NCBI GenBank assembly: GCA_002437105.1
Contig: DJOB01000006.1
Location: 1-64,000 of the forward strand
From: Caryophanales bacterium UBA6449
GTDB taxonomy: Bacteria > Bacillota_I > Bacilli_A > RFN20 > CAG-288
Direction of reading: 5' to 3'
DNA length: 64,000 nucleotides
Shown: in pieces, positions 9,012 to 17,431 of the stretch
Layout of the letters: every line of letters begins with the position of its first letter
Numbering within the stretch: position 1 is the first letter of the stretch
Notes under the pieces: model-generated
Database searches by the model: none
What the model was told of the DNA's origin: nothing
What the model saw: only the letters and a program-made list of their open reading frames with translations
Made by a program: the position numbers and the translations under genes

Positions 9012-9088
9012 CGGGGATTAGCGCAGCTTGGTAGCGCGCTTGGTTCGGGACCAAGAGGTCGCGGGTTCGAACCCCGCATCTCCGACCA
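9012..9088 (+). tRNA. tRNA-Pro (anticodon CGG)
   Basis: This 77-base tRNA has a CGGGGAT acceptor arm pairing with ATCTCCG (one G-U), a CTTGG/CCAAG anticodon stem around loop TTCGGGA, the GGTTCGAACC T-loop, and an encoded CCA end. Anticodon CGG reads the proline codon CCG. A terminator follows. Confidence 0.93.
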
Positions 9089-9101
9089 TTGATAAAAAAA
9101 G

Positions 9102-9135
9102 CTGTACCCAGATGACTCTGGATACAGTTTTTTTA
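9102..9135 (+). terminator. intrinsic terminator after tRNA-Pro
   Basis: A stem (9102-9112 with 9116-9126, one mismatch) is followed by a run of seven T. Confidence 0.85.
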
Positions 9136-9136
9136 T

Positions 9137-9440
9137 AGAGCTGATAATCCTGCTCACCCCCTGCAAAGATGCGGGTTAAAAATATAAGAAATAGATGGGA
9201 AATACGAATAATCGATAAAACAAAATATATCGATAACATCTAAAGATCCTCACTTTAGAGATTTGACCTTCTCACTTAAAAATAATGTACCTTTTTGAGC
9301 ATTTATTAAAACTAATACACTCTTTAGCCGATTGGTAAATTACTGTTTCTTTACACTTTTACCTCTTTAGTTCAATAAGAATTAATATGGTTGTTTTTAC
9401 TAAATTTTTTGCTTTAATAATCTAAGGAGGAATCAATTGG
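9137..9440. other. gene-free AT-rich stretch upstream of a lipoprotein gene
   Basis: About 300 bases are markedly more AT-rich than their surroundings and hold no credible gene on either strand. Minus-strand frames across the tRNA are artefacts. The end carries AAGGAGG (about 9423-9429) for the lipoprotein. Several AT-rich -10-like boxes exist, but none has a clear -35 partner. Confidence 0.6.
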
Positions 9441-9992
9441 ATGTTAAAGAAATTTCGTGCTGCGGCACTCATATTCGCATCTGCCATCAGTCTAACTTCC
9501 TGTGCGTCTAAGATCGATAATACGGACGCTTATAAGATCGCCGCCAATTACGATGCCGACGCCATCAAGGAGAAGTATTCCGATGGTACCTACAAGGTCA
9601 CCGGAAAGGTCTCCGAAGCCGATGGAACCGTCTTCCAGTCTATTGCTCAAATCATCTGGAAAGGCCTGGGTATCGAAGAGGACTTCGAAGTGGGGAAGAG
9701 CGTCTCGGTCACCGAGGATAGTTCAAACCTCATCTATATAACCGAGGCTTCCGCCAAGGCCATGGACAGCTCAGGATACCAGGAGTTCCACTGGTACAAG
9801 AAGGGTAACGCCCTCGGCTACACCGCCGTTTCCACCACGGGATCCGGCTCGTCTCAGGTAACCACTAAATCTGAGGTCTGGTACACTTCCGAAGGACTGC
9901 TCGACACCTCTAAGGTCGAAGCCAACGCTCAGGATGGCGAGAACAAACTGTCGCTGTCCTTCACCGAGAAGTACACCTGGAACAAGAAGTAG
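9441..9992 (+). CDS. small lipoprotein of unknown function
   Basis: The 183-residue product has a lipoprotein signal peptide: MLKKFR, a hydrophobic core and the lipobox LTSC with the modified cysteine at 21. It is therefore expected on the outer face of the cell membrane. The mature part is soluble, with repeated polar beta-like segments (GTYKVTGKV, EVWYTSEGLLD), and I recognise no family. It is a single-gene unit with its own strong ribosome-binding site and terminator. Confidence 0.75.
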   Translation: MLKKFRAAALIFASAISLTSCASKIDNTDAYKIAANYDADAIKEKYSDGTYKVTGKVSEADGTVFQSIAQIIWKGLGIEEDFEVGKSVSVTEDSSNLIYITEASAKAMDSSGYQEFHWYKKGNALGYTAVSTTGSGSSQVTTKSEVWYTSEGLLDTSKVEANAQDGENKLSLSFTEKYTWNKK

Positions 9993-10006
9993 AAGTAGGA
10001 TGGAAT

Positions 10007-10038
10007 AAAAATGAAGGGGCGCTAGCCCCTTCATTTTT
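10007..10038 (+). terminator. intrinsic terminator after the lipoprotein gene
   Basis: A perfect 14-bp stem (10007-10020 with 10025-10038) has a four-base loop and A and T tracts on its flanks, so it could act on both strands. Confidence 0.9.
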
Positions 10039-10272
10039 ATCTTCTCCGCCTTTTCGCTCCACGCATATATCAGTTAAAGATACTAGCACCGATCCGATCA
10101 GAAGGATTTGAAATCACAACCGCTCAAAATCGTTAATCAAAAAGCGCTCTTTAAGTTTAAAAACGTATAAACGAATAAATAGGCCTAATCAATTTATCAG
10201 AGATAAAAACTTCAAGCGATAATCGGATGGTACGCCTAAGATTCCCAGCCATCAGAGCCCGCATATAAAACG

Positions 10273-10292
10273 AAAAGTGCCCTCGCGGGCAC
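10273..10292 (-). terminator. terminator of tRNA-Gln
   Basis: On the minus strand GTGCCC/GGGCAC (277-282 with 287-292 after 10000) is followed by TTTTCGTTTT, just past the tRNA. The stretch 10039-10270 shows no gene. Confidence 0.75.
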
Positions 10293-10303
10293 CGATTTTT
10301 CAA

Positions 10304-10378
10304 TGGCTGGGGATGGTGGGTTCGAACCACCGCATGCTGGTTTCAGAGACCAGAGCCTTACCACTTGGCTAATCCCCA
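10304..10378 (-). tRNA. tRNA-Gln (anticodon CTG)
   Basis: The 75-base minus-strand tRNA has a TGGGGAT acceptor pairing with ATCCCCA, a CTGGT/ACCAG anticodon stem around CTCTGAA, GGTTCGAACC in the T arm and an encoded CCA. Anticodon CTG reads CAG (Gln). The AGCCAAGTGGTAAGGC D-arm is typical of tRNA-Gln. Confidence 0.92.
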
Positions 10379-10391
10379 ATCGCGAGTGGTT

Positions 10392-10419
10392 ATTATAGAA
10401 CAATCCCATTCTTTTTCAA
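10392..10419 (-). promoter_or_regulatory. sigma-A promoter for tRNA-Gln
   Basis: Read on the minus strand, TTGAAA (10414-10419) and TATAAT (10392-10397) are 16 bases apart, about 14 bases before the tRNA 5' end. Confidence 0.7.
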
Positions 10420-10592
10420 TATGCTATTTAAACATACCTAAAAATTCGAATTTTCTGGAGAGAAATTTGGCAGTGTACCGCTTTTACGCAATATATAGAT
10501 ATATAGGCAAGTCACAATTTGATAAAGTATTCTAGCCAATTGAATCGCCTGCACCAGATGCAGTGGCGATTATGGCAGAAAGGATATGTGGC

Positions 10593-13500
10593 ATGAGCCA
10601 ACAGAGTTCACCCGCACCTGAGGAGAAGAAGAAAAACTCGTCAGGTAGGGAGAAAGCCCTCCAGAAGAACCCCGAGTACCAGAAGGTCCTCGCGGAGAAG
10701 GAATACCTGAAGGGTTTCGATGCCGCTTGCGAGACGCCTGAAGCCGTCGCACAGAAGATCGGCGTCAATCCTGAGTCTGGTCTGACAGAGAACCAAGCTA
10801 AGGAGAATGTCGAGAAGTTCGGAGCCAACAAGCTCCTGGAGGGCAAGAAGGAGACCGTCCTCCACATGTTCCTGTCAGAATTCAAAGATCCCCTAGTTCT
10901 AATCCTTCTGGTCGCCGCGCTGATCGATGCGGTCTTCGCCATCATCAACACCGTGGGCGGCAAGGCTGACGCAGAGGACTGGGCTGAGATGGCGGTCATC
11001 CTCGCCATCGTCTTCCTCGACGCCATCATCGGAACTATTCAGGAAGCCAAGGCCTCAAAGGCTCTCGACGCTCTGAAAAAGATGTCCTCACCCAACTGCA
11101 CCGTCCGGCGCGAAGGCAAGCTGCGCACCATCAAGGCGGAAGAGGTCGCTCTGGGCGACATCGTCATCCTGGAGGAGGGAACCATCGCTCCCGCCGATAT
11201 CAGGCTGACCCGGTCGTTCAACCTCAAATCCGATGAGGCTTCGCTCACCGGTGAGAGCGTTCCCGCCGAGAAGAGTGTCGAGGCCGTCCTGAAGCCCGGA
11301 CACGCCCTCGGCGACGAGGTGAACATCGTCCACTCGTCCTGCCCCATCTCCTACGGAAGGGGTGAAGGTATCGTCATCGGCACCGGTATGAACACGCAGA
11401 TCGGTAAGATCGCGGGCATGCTGTCCGAAGAGGATGAACAGACCCCTCTGCAGAAGAAGCTGGCTTCGCTGGGTAAGATCCTCGGTATCATCTGCTGCGC
11501 CATCGTCGCCGCCATGTTCGTCGTCGGTATCCTCTGGCTGATCCCCGATATGATCAACCACTCCGTCACTGGAGAGTCGATCAAGTCGCTCTTCATGCAG
11601 GCCATCGCTCTGGCGGTCGCCGCCATCCCTGAGGGTCTGCCCGCCGTCGTCACCATCGTGCTGGCGATGGGTATGTCGCGGATGGTCAAGGTCAACACCA
11701 TCGTCAGGAAGCTTCCCTCGGTCGAGACCCTCGGTTCGGTCACGGTCGTCTGCTCCGATAAGACTGGCACCCTGACCCAGAACAAGATGACAATCATGAA
11801 GGTCTACGCCAACGACACCACCGTCGATGCTAAGGACGTGGATCTGACCATCCCCGAGTTCGAGCTTCTCACCAAGGGTATGATGCTCGACTCCAACGCT
11901 TCCATCAACGGCGATAGATACGGTGATCCCACCGAGCTGGCTCTGCTGGATTTCGCGAAGAAGTTCAACATCAGCAAGGAGGAGACCGAGAATAACGAGC
12001 TGCCCAGAAGGGACGAGATGCCTTTCGATTCGGTCAGGAAGATGATGTCCGTCAAGAGCGAGGTGCTGGATGTACCCGCCAACGCGGTCATCTCCCGCTA
12101 CGCCTACCAGAGCACCGAGTCGCACCCCTCGATCATCTTCACTAAAGGTGCTCTCGATTCGATCCTCGCCCACACCGACCGGATCATGATCGCAGGACAG
12201 GTCCGCGCGATCACTTCCGATGATATCGAGAAGATCAACAACGCCGCTAAGAGCTTGGCTGAGCAGGCCTACCGCGTGCTGGCCATGGCGATTCACGGCA
12301 GCGACGGCATCAACGAGAACAACTTGATCTATGTGGGTATGGTCGCGATGATCGATCCTCCGAGACTGGAGGCTAAACCCGCGGTCAGCAAGTTCCACTC
12401 GGCCGGTATCACCACCATCATGATCACCGGCGACCACGCCGATACGGCTCTCGCCATCGGCAAGGAGCTCGGCATCGCTGACGATATCTCCCAGACCATG
12501 ACTGGAAAGGAGATCGACGAGTGCTCCGAGGAAGAGCTGCAGGAGAAGGTTAAGACCACGCGCGTCTTCGCCCGCGTCTCTCCGCAGAACAAGGTTCAGA
12601 TCGTCAAGGCGTTAAAGGCCAACGGCGAGATCGTCGCCATGACCGGAGACGGTGTCAACGACGCTCCCTCGCTCAAGGCCGCGGATGTCGGAATCGCGAT
12701 GGGTATCACCGGCACCGATGTCGCCAAGGGCGCCGCAGATATGGTTCTAGCCGACGATAACTTCGCCTCGATCGAGAAGGCAGTCGAGGAGGGAAGAGGT
12801 ATCTACGCCAACATCAAGAAGACCATCTTCTACCTGCTGTCCTCCAACTTCGGCGAGATCCTCGTCATGTTCCTGGCCACCTGTGCCAACATCATCCAGC
12901 CCCTCTCCGCTATGCAGCTGCTGTGGATCAACCTGATCACCGACTCGCTGCCCGCTATCGCTCTGGGCCGCGACGACAAGGATCCCAACATCATGAACGA
13001 GAAGCCGCGCAACCCCAAGGACGGCGTCTTCGCTCATGGTGGCTTCACCTTCTGTCTATTCTACGGATTCATCATCTTCCTAGTCGTCTTCGCCGCCTTC
13101 CTCGTCCCCGTCCTCATCGGTATCACCCATACAGCCTATAGTACTTCCAACATGGCCGTTATCAATTATAGTGAAGGAATAAGATGGACTCAGCTGATGG
13201 AGGCTGAGGACCTCAAGGATGCCATCACCAACACCCTCGGAATGAGCTGGGACGATATTGCGGCCAACGGTCTGAGCGCCGCTCAGCTGGCCCAGGTCAA
13301 CAGCGTGCTCTCCGCCAACATGAACAAGTACGGACAGTACCTGACCCTGACCGATGGTTCCTTGGTCTTCGATGAGGCGAGAGCCGCCATCACCATCTTC
13401 GAGGATGCGAGAACGATGGCCTTCACCACTCTGGCCTTCGCTGAGCTGTTCCACATGCTCGGCATGTCCAACCTGAAGAGGTCGTTCATCCACATCTTCA

Positions 13501-13712
13501 AGGGTAAGAACTGGTTCTTCATCGTCGCCTTCGGCGCCGGTGTCCTGCTCCAGGTCATCGTCGCTGAAGTCCCTGGACTGACCAATCTGTTCCTCGGTCA
13601 CTCCAACGGTCTCTGCATCGAATACTGGTGCTACTCCATCCTCCTCGCCCTCGTTCCCCTCATCGCTCACGAGTGCGCCGTTCCTCTGCTCAAGCACAAG
13701 GACATCATCTAA
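10593..13712 (+). CDS. P-type calcium-translocating ATPase (P2 type)
   Basis: This 1039-residue pump is expected in the cell membrane, moving Ca2+ out using ATP. Actuator loop TGESVPAEK, the PEGL motif in AAIPEGLPAVV (membrane helix 4), phosphorylation site DKTGTLT with D389, and the TGDGVNDAPSLKAADVG hinge are all present, giving a SERCA/PMCA-like layout. The start at 10593 follows AGAAAGGA by nine bases; an earlier in-frame GTG at 10563 lacks a site. An unusual stretch of about 100 polar residues (about 13110-13430) separates two late membrane helices, where relatives have a short extracytoplasmic loop. A hairpin lies in the leader at about 10545-10570. Confidence 0.9.
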   Translation: MSQQSSPAPEEKKKNSSGREKALQKNPEYQKVLAEKEYLKGFDAACETPEAVAQKIGVNPESGLTENQAKENVEKFGANKLLEGKKETVLHMFLSEFKDPLVLILLVAALIDAVFAIINTVGGKADAEDWAEMAVILAIVFLDAIIGTIQEAKASKALDALKKMSSPNCTVRREGKLRTIKAEEVALGDIVILEEGTIAPADIRLTRSFNLKSDEASLTGESVPAEKSVEAVLKPGHALGDEVNIVHSSCPISYGRGEGIVIGTGMNTQIGKIAGMLSEEDEQTPLQKKLASLGKILGIICCAIVAAMFVVGILWLIPDMINHSVTGESIKSLFMQAIALAVAAIPEGLPAVVTIVLAMGMSRMVKVNTIVRKLPSVETLGSVTVVCSDKTGTLTQNKMTIMKVYANDTTVDAKDVDLTIPEFELLTKGMMLDSNASINGDRYGDPTELALLDFAKKFNISKEETENNELPRRDEMPFDSVRKMMSVKSEVLDVPANAVISRYAYQSTESHPSIIFTKGALDSILAHTDRIMIAGQVRAITSDDIEKINNAAKSLAEQAYRVLAMAIHGSDGINENNLIYVGMVAMIDPPRLEAKPAVSKFHSAGITTIMITGDHADTALAIGKELGIADDISQTMTGKEIDECSEEELQEKVKTTRVFARVSPQNKVQIVKALKANGEIVAMTGDGVNDAPSLKAADVGIAMGITGTDVAKGAADMVLADDNFASIEKAVEEGRGIYANIKKTIFYLLSSNFGEILVMFLATCANIIQPLSAMQLLWINLITDSLPAIALGRDDKDPNIMNEKPRNPKDGVFAHGGFTFCLFYGFIIFLVVFAAFLVPVLIGITHTAYSTSNMAVINYSEGIRWTQLMEAEDLKDAITNTLGMSWDDIAANGLSAAQLAQVNSVLSANMNKYGQYLTLTDGSLVFDEARAAITIFEDARTMAFTTLAFAELFHMLGMSNLKRSFIHIFKGKNWFFIVAFGAGVLLQVIVAEVPGLTNLFLGHSNGLCIEYWCYSILLALVPLIAHECAVPLLKHKDII

Positions 13713-13731
13713 CCTGCTTCCAAACTAGCGA

Positions 13732-13766
13732 AAGACCACGTCCCTTAAAGGACGTGGTCTTTTTTA
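13732..13766 (+). terminator. intrinsic terminator of the calcium ATPase gene
   Basis: A perfect 12-bp stem (13732-13743 with 13750-13761) is followed by a T tract. Confidence 0.92.
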
Positions 13767-13904
13767 TCCACCGTGCTGGAAAGAGTCTCGAACTCATCCA
13801 ACTTTAAGTAAACACTTTCAAAATGAAATATCGATACACAACAAATATACTTGGGCCGGTCAAGACAGATCACATCCTCTTGAATGCACAAAAAGGAGAA
13901 ATCC

Positions 13905-15122
13905 ATGAAAAGTAGAAAGCTATTGATTCTCGTTGCCCCCCTGCTGATACTCAGCGCCTGTCAGAATCCCAGCGACTCGTCTTCAGGTACCACTAGCAGC
14001 CCCGCGCTCTCTTCACCTGACAGCAGTTCAAGTCCTGACAGCAGCTCGACTCCTGAGAGCAGTTCGACCTCGACTGGAATCACCCAGAATCTAGATTGGA
14101 CTAGTTCCGATTTCCAGGCGCTGACCGAGCTCACTCTGGACGATGCGGCGCTCAAGACCCTCAGCGAATCCTATCTGGCACACTTCAATGACGCTGACTT
14201 CAAAAAGGATAATACCAACGTCAAGAAGCTCACCTTCCTCGGAGAGAACTACAACCTGGAAACCCTATTCAGCAGCAAGGGCCAAACCGATCCCGTATTT
14301 CCCAACCTGGAGACGGTCATCCTGACCGAGGCTAAGACCATCGATGATTCCTCGTTCAAGGACCACACCCAGCTCAAGCAGATCGAGCTGCCCGATAGCT
14401 TGACCAATATCGGGTCCCAAGCTTTCAGCGGCTGCACCAGCCTGACCGACATCGCCATCCCCGCGGGGGTAACCACCATCCAATACAGCACCTTCGAGTT
14501 CTGCACCGCACTCAAATCCATCACCCTGCCCGAGACCGTAACTACAATCGAGAATTCCGCCTTCACCAATGACACCTCACTGGCAGAGATCACGCTTCCC
14601 AGCTCTCTGACCACGATCGGATCAGAAGCCTTCCTCGGCTCCGGTCTAGAGAGCATCGTCCTTCCCGACTCGGTCACCGAGCTGGGAGAAGGTGCCTTCC
14701 GCGAGTGCCACAAGCTGTGGAACATCAAGCTCTCATCCAAGCTAACCGAGATTCCCTATGCCGCCTTCAAGGACTGCACCAACGATCTGACTTTCCTGAA
14801 TACCATATCCAACATTACCGATTTCGTCCTGGAGATTCCCGAAGGCGTGACCGAGATCGGTGACTACGCCTTCAAAGGCAATACCTATCTCTTTAACCTC
14901 ATCCTCCCCTCGACGATTGCGAGCATCGGCAGCGAAACCCTGGAAGGTACGGCCTGCGCGATCTTCTATCGGGGAACCAAGCTCCCTGACGGCCTCGACC
15001 CCACGACCCTCTTCCCGGCGCGCTGCCCCTTCTACTTCTACTCGGAGACCGAACCCGCTCAGGATTCCACCGAAAAATACTGGCACTTCGTAGATAACGT
15101 CCCCACTCCCTGGACCAAGTAG
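13905..15122 (+). CDS. BspA-like leucine-rich repeat lipoprotein
   Basis: The 405-residue product has a lipoprotein signal with lipobox LSAC (C19), a low-complexity Ser/Thr/Pro/Asp linker (about 25-60) and then at least six LRR_5-type repeats. Examples are FPNLETVILTEAKTIDDSSF, IELPDSLTNIGSQAFSGC and ITLPSSLTTIGSEAFLGS. Such surface proteins are often adhesins or ligand-binding scaffolds; the ligand here is unknown. I chose the ATG at 13905, six bases after AAGGAG, rather than one at 13884. It is flanked by terminators, so it is transcribed alone. Confidence 0.85.
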   Translation: MKSRKLLILVAPLLILSACQNPSDSSSGTTSSPALSSPDSSSSPDSSSTPESSSTSTGITQNLDWTSSDFQALTELTLDDAALKTLSESYLAHFNDADFKKDNTNVKKLTFLGENYNLETLFSSKGQTDPVFPNLETVILTEAKTIDDSSFKDHTQLKQIELPDSLTNIGSQAFSGCTSLTDIAIPAGVTTIQYSTFEFCTALKSITLPETVTTIENSAFTNDTSLAEITLPSSLTTIGSEAFLGSGLESIVLPDSVTELGEGAFRECHKLWNIKLSSKLTEIPYAAFKDCTNDLTFLNTISNITDFVLEIPEGVTEIGDYAFKGNTYLFNLILPSTIASIGSETLEGTACAIFYRGTKLPDGLDPTTLFPARCPFYFYSETEPAQDSTEKYWHFVDNVPTPWTK

Positions 15123-15135
15123 AAAAAACATATAG

Positions 15136-15170
15136 AAACCGTTAGGGCCGATGGTACCTAACGGTTTTTT
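15136..15170 (+). terminator. intrinsic terminator of the LRR lipoprotein gene
   Basis: An 11-bp stem (15136-15146 with 15157-15167) is followed by T6. Confidence 0.9.
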
Positions 15171-15268
15171 ATCACTCGCTATCGAGCTCTAGCTCACGAT
15201 TCACCCTAAAAATTTTGATCTTTGATCGAATGGTCAAGATACTTATATTGAGAATGTCAACATCGATT

Positions 15269-15297
15269 TTGACAGGTCAACACACTTACTCTATAAT
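15269..15297 (+). promoter_or_regulatory. consensus sigma-A promoter of rpsF-ssb-rpsR
   Basis: TTGACA (15269-15274) and TATAAT (15292-15297) are both perfect consensus with a 17-base spacer. Transcription should begin near 15302-15305. Confidence 0.92.
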
Positions 15298-15301
15298 CTA
15301 T

Positions 15302-15400
15302 GGGCTTTGAAGGAGAAAGCTGGTTTTCTCTTGGCAAAGCTCTCTGCTGCGTGCCTCATAGAGCTGCCCGCAGCCGATGACCAAAGGGAGGTTAAAGCCC
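15302..15400 (+). promoter_or_regulatory. structured rpsF leader, candidate S6:S18 autoregulatory RNA
   Basis: The predicted transcript starts with GGGCTTT (15302-15308), which pairs with AAAGCCC (15394-15400) directly before the rpsF ATG, closing a 99-base domain that also holds the ribosome-binding site. Inside are competing stems AGCTCT/AGAGCT and GCTGCG/CGCAGC, and CAGCCGATGACC with a CCG that could be the bulge recognised by the S6:S18 complex. S6:S18 leaders before rpsF are known across bacteria. The assignment here rests on position and fold, not on an alignment. Confidence 0.6.
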
Positions 15401-15733
15401 ATGAGAAAGTACGAGATCATGTACATCGTCAAGCCCGCTCTCGATCAGGAAGCCACCAAGGCTGTGATCGCTAAGCTGGCGAAAGTTCTCACCGACAATG
15501 GTGCAACCATCACCAAGACTGATGAGTGGGGACTCAAGGATCTGGCCTACGCGATCAAGAACGAGACCAAGGGTTACTACGTCGTTCTCAATGTTGAGAT
15601 CGGCGACAGCACCAAGGCTCTCAATGAGTTCGGTCGTGTGGCGAGACTCGATGTCAACGTTCTCCGCTACCTGATCACCAAGGCTTACGAGGGAGTGGTG
15701 GCTCAGCCCGCTGCCCCTCGCCAGGCTCAGTAG
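15401..15733 (+). CDS. rpsF: small ribosomal subunit protein bS6
   Basis: The 110-residue protein begins MRKYEIMYIVKPALDQEATK and contains the GLKDLAYAIKNETKGYY and VLRYLITK motifs of bS6, which binds 16S rRNA as a heterodimer with bS18. I placed the start at 15401, nine bases after GGGAGG; an in-frame upstream ATG lies inside the leader stem. A short Ala/Gln-rich tail extends the usual length. ssb follows after 24 bases. Confidence 0.95.
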   Translation: MRKYEIMYIVKPALDQEATKAVIAKLAKVLTDNGATITKTDEWGLKDLAYAIKNETKGYYVVLNVEIGDSTKALNEFGRVARLDVNVLRYLITKAYEGVVAQPAAPRQAQ

Positions 15734-15757
15734 TGATCTGAGAAACGAGGAATCAAA

Positions 15758-16183
15758 ATGGCTGTAAACAGAGTAGTCCTAGTTGGAAGGATGACCCGCG
15801 ACCCTGAGCTGAGGCGGACCGCTTCAGACATGGCCGTCACCTCATTCACCATCGCAGTCGACGATCGGCCCCGCAAGGATGGCTCGACATCGACTTCCTT
15901 CATCCCCTGCAACGTCTGGTCTAAAACTGCCGAGAACGTTGCTCAGTACTGCCATAAAGGCAGTCTAGTCGCGGTAGATGGAAGGCTACAGCAACGCTCC
16001 TATACAGCTAAGGATGGAACCAAGCGTTCCGTCATCGAAGTCGTAGGTGAACAGGTTCAGTTCCTAGAGAGCAAGAGATCTAGCAGTGCGGAGACTACCA
16101 GCGCTCCCACCCCTAGCTCCGTCAGCAAGGCCGATGCCCCCGTCGAGGGTATCGATGCCACTGACGATGACATACCCTTCTAG
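15758..16183 (+). CDS. ssb: single-stranded DNA-binding protein
   Basis: The 141-residue protein starts MAVNRVVLVGRMTRDPELR and has an N-terminal OB-fold (to about 105), a short flexible Ser/Thr/Pro linker and the acidic tip DDDIPF, which recruits replication and repair proteins. The length is at the short end for Firmicutes SSB because the linker is brief. It lies between the bS6 and bS18 genes, the classic order that ties replication to ribosomal protein expression. Confidence 0.95.
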   Translation: MAVNRVVLVGRMTRDPELRRTASDMAVTSFTIAVDDRPRKDGSTSTSFIPCNVWSKTAENVAQYCHKGSLVAVDGRLQQRSYTAKDGTKRSVIEVVGEQVQFLESKRSSSAETTSAPTPSSVSKADAPVEGIDATDDDIPF

Positions 16184-16215
16184 GTCTGAGATCGTCCACA
16201 GAAAGGATATAGCGC

Positions 16216-16443
16216 ATGTTTGCTAAGAGGTTCAAACCCCGTCGCAAGGTTTGCTACTTCACCAAGAACCACATCAAGTTCATCGATTACAAGGATGTGG
16301 AGCTTCTGAAGAAGTTCATCAGCCCTAACGGAAAGATCACTCCTAAGTCTGTGACTGGCACCTCCTCGAAGTATCAGAGGATGCTGGCTAAGGCTATCAA
16401 GAATGCCCGTTACATGGCTCTTCTGCCCTTCGTTGTCGACTAG
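16216..16443 (+). CDS. rpsR: small ribosomal subunit protein bS18
   Basis: The 75-residue basic protein contains KVCYFTKN, IDYKDVELLKKFIS, GKITPKSVTGTSSKYQR and a C-terminal ARYMALLPFV, the standard bS18 pattern. It forms the S6:S18 pair with the product of rpsF two genes upstream and is the last gene of the operon, followed by a terminator. Confidence 0.96.
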   Translation: MFAKRFKPRRKVCYFTKNHIKFIDYKDVELLKKFISPNGKITPKSVTGTSSKYQRMLAKAIKNARYMALLPFVVD

Positions 16444-16462
16444 ATAGATCAGTAGAGCTTGA

Positions 16463-16494
16463 AGCTGTCACGCCTGAAAGCGTGGCAGCTTTTT
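16463..16494 (+). terminator. intrinsic terminator of rpsF-ssb-rpsR
   Basis: An 11-bp stem with one G-U pair (16463-16473 with 16480-16490) is followed by TTTT. Confidence 0.85.
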
Positions 16495-16597
16495 CTGTGC
16501 TGAGAGAACAAATCAACACCCTGAGAAGAAAACATATACCGCTCTCCGCTATCTCGAGCGATAACAAATCATCTCTTTTTCTCTATACTTTTCCCGT

Positions 16598-17326
16598 ATG
16601 AACACCAAGATTCAAAAATATACTAAGGGATGCGGATTATCCTATACCGCCGGCTTTTTCCCCACCCTGTGCATGATCGAGAAGAGACCCGAGATCGTGA
16701 AGACGATCTACGTGGCCAAGGAAGCGGTCAACACCGCGGGATTCAGGAAGATCGAGAGCCTCCTCGGTCGCGACAAACTCGTCATCTCGGATATCGCCGT
16801 CGAAAAGCTGGGAAGCAAGGGCAACGACCACGTCATCGGCGTCTTCGCAACACAGGGGAACGATCGGCTGAGAGCCGACACCGACCACGTGGTGATGGTA
16901 AATCCCATGGACATGGGGAATATCGGAAATGCGATGCGGACGATGCTAGCTTTCGGCTACCGGGATCTCGCGCTGATCACACCCTGTGGCGACTATCTCA
17001 ATCCCAAGGCGATCAGAGCTTCGATGGGTGCTTTCTTCTCCATCAGGTGCCAGGAGTTCTCCTCCTTTGACGACTATATAAAAGCCTATCCGCGCCCCTT
17101 CTACCCCTTCATCCTCCAGACGGATCGCACCCTCTCCTCCATTCAGACTCTCCCGGCTGGGAATATCGCTATCGTGTTCGGGAACGAGGCGACCGGACTA
17201 CCCCCTGAATTCAGAATACCCGCAGGTATAAGGATCGAGCAATCCGACGACGTGGATAGCCTGAACCTGACCACCTCGATCGCAGTGGCGCTCCACGATT
17301 TCCGCTACCGGATAAAAAGGGTATAA
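16598..17326 (+). CDS. TrmH/SpoU-family RNA 2'-O-methyltransferase
   Basis: The 242-residue protein has the three SPOUT signatures: NPMDMGNIGNAMRTMLAFG, IVFGNEATGLPPEF and DSLNLTTSIAVALHDF. These form the trefoil knot binding S-adenosylmethionine, so it should methylate ribose in rRNA or tRNA in the cytoplasm. The exact target cannot be read from the sequence. The N-terminal region resembles the substrate-binding extension of rRNA members. Its stop lies just before a strong bidirectional hairpin, so it is a single-gene unit. Confidence 0.85.
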   Translation: MNTKIQKYTKGCGLSYTAGFFPTLCMIEKRPEIVKTIYVAKEAVNTAGFRKIESLLGRDKLVISDIAVEKLGSKGNDHVIGVFATQGNDRLRADTDHVVMVNPMDMGNIGNAMRTMLAFGYRDLALITPCGDYLNPKAIRASMGAFFSIRCQEFSSFDDYIKAYPRPFYPFILQTDRTLSSIQTLPAGNIAIVFGNEATGLPPEFRIPAGIRIEQSDDVDSLNLTTSIAVALHDFRYRIKRV

Positions 17327-17329
17327 AAA

Positions 17330-17371
17330 ATGCATCAGCTGACCGCCTATCAAGGTGCCAAGCTGATGCAT
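17330..17371. terminator. bidirectional terminator
   Basis: An 11-bp perfect stem (17330-17340 with 17361-17371) separates convergent genes. Minus-strand read-through meets T6 after the stem and plus-strand read-through meets ATTTT. Confidence 0.8.
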
Positions 17372-17431
17372 ATTTTAGAATTGGCTAATTGATATTATTA
17401 AATAAACAGAAGCAATAACAGCAGTATAAAC

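Noticed and set aside
8954..9239. Minus-strand frames across tRNA-Pro encoding a peptide with MRGSNPRPLGPEP
   Set aside because: This is the well-known false protein from reading a tRNA gene backwards; the tRNA fold is clear and no ribosome-binding site exists.
10135..10160. Possible cre site around AAAAAGCGCTCTTT
   Set aside because: It lacks the TG of the consensus and no gene start lies nearby on either strand.
11088..12437. A 449-codon minus-strand frame inside the calcium ATPase gene
   Set aside because: It is antisense to the conserved P-type ATPase core and gives a His/Asp/Gly-rich translation typical of shadows.
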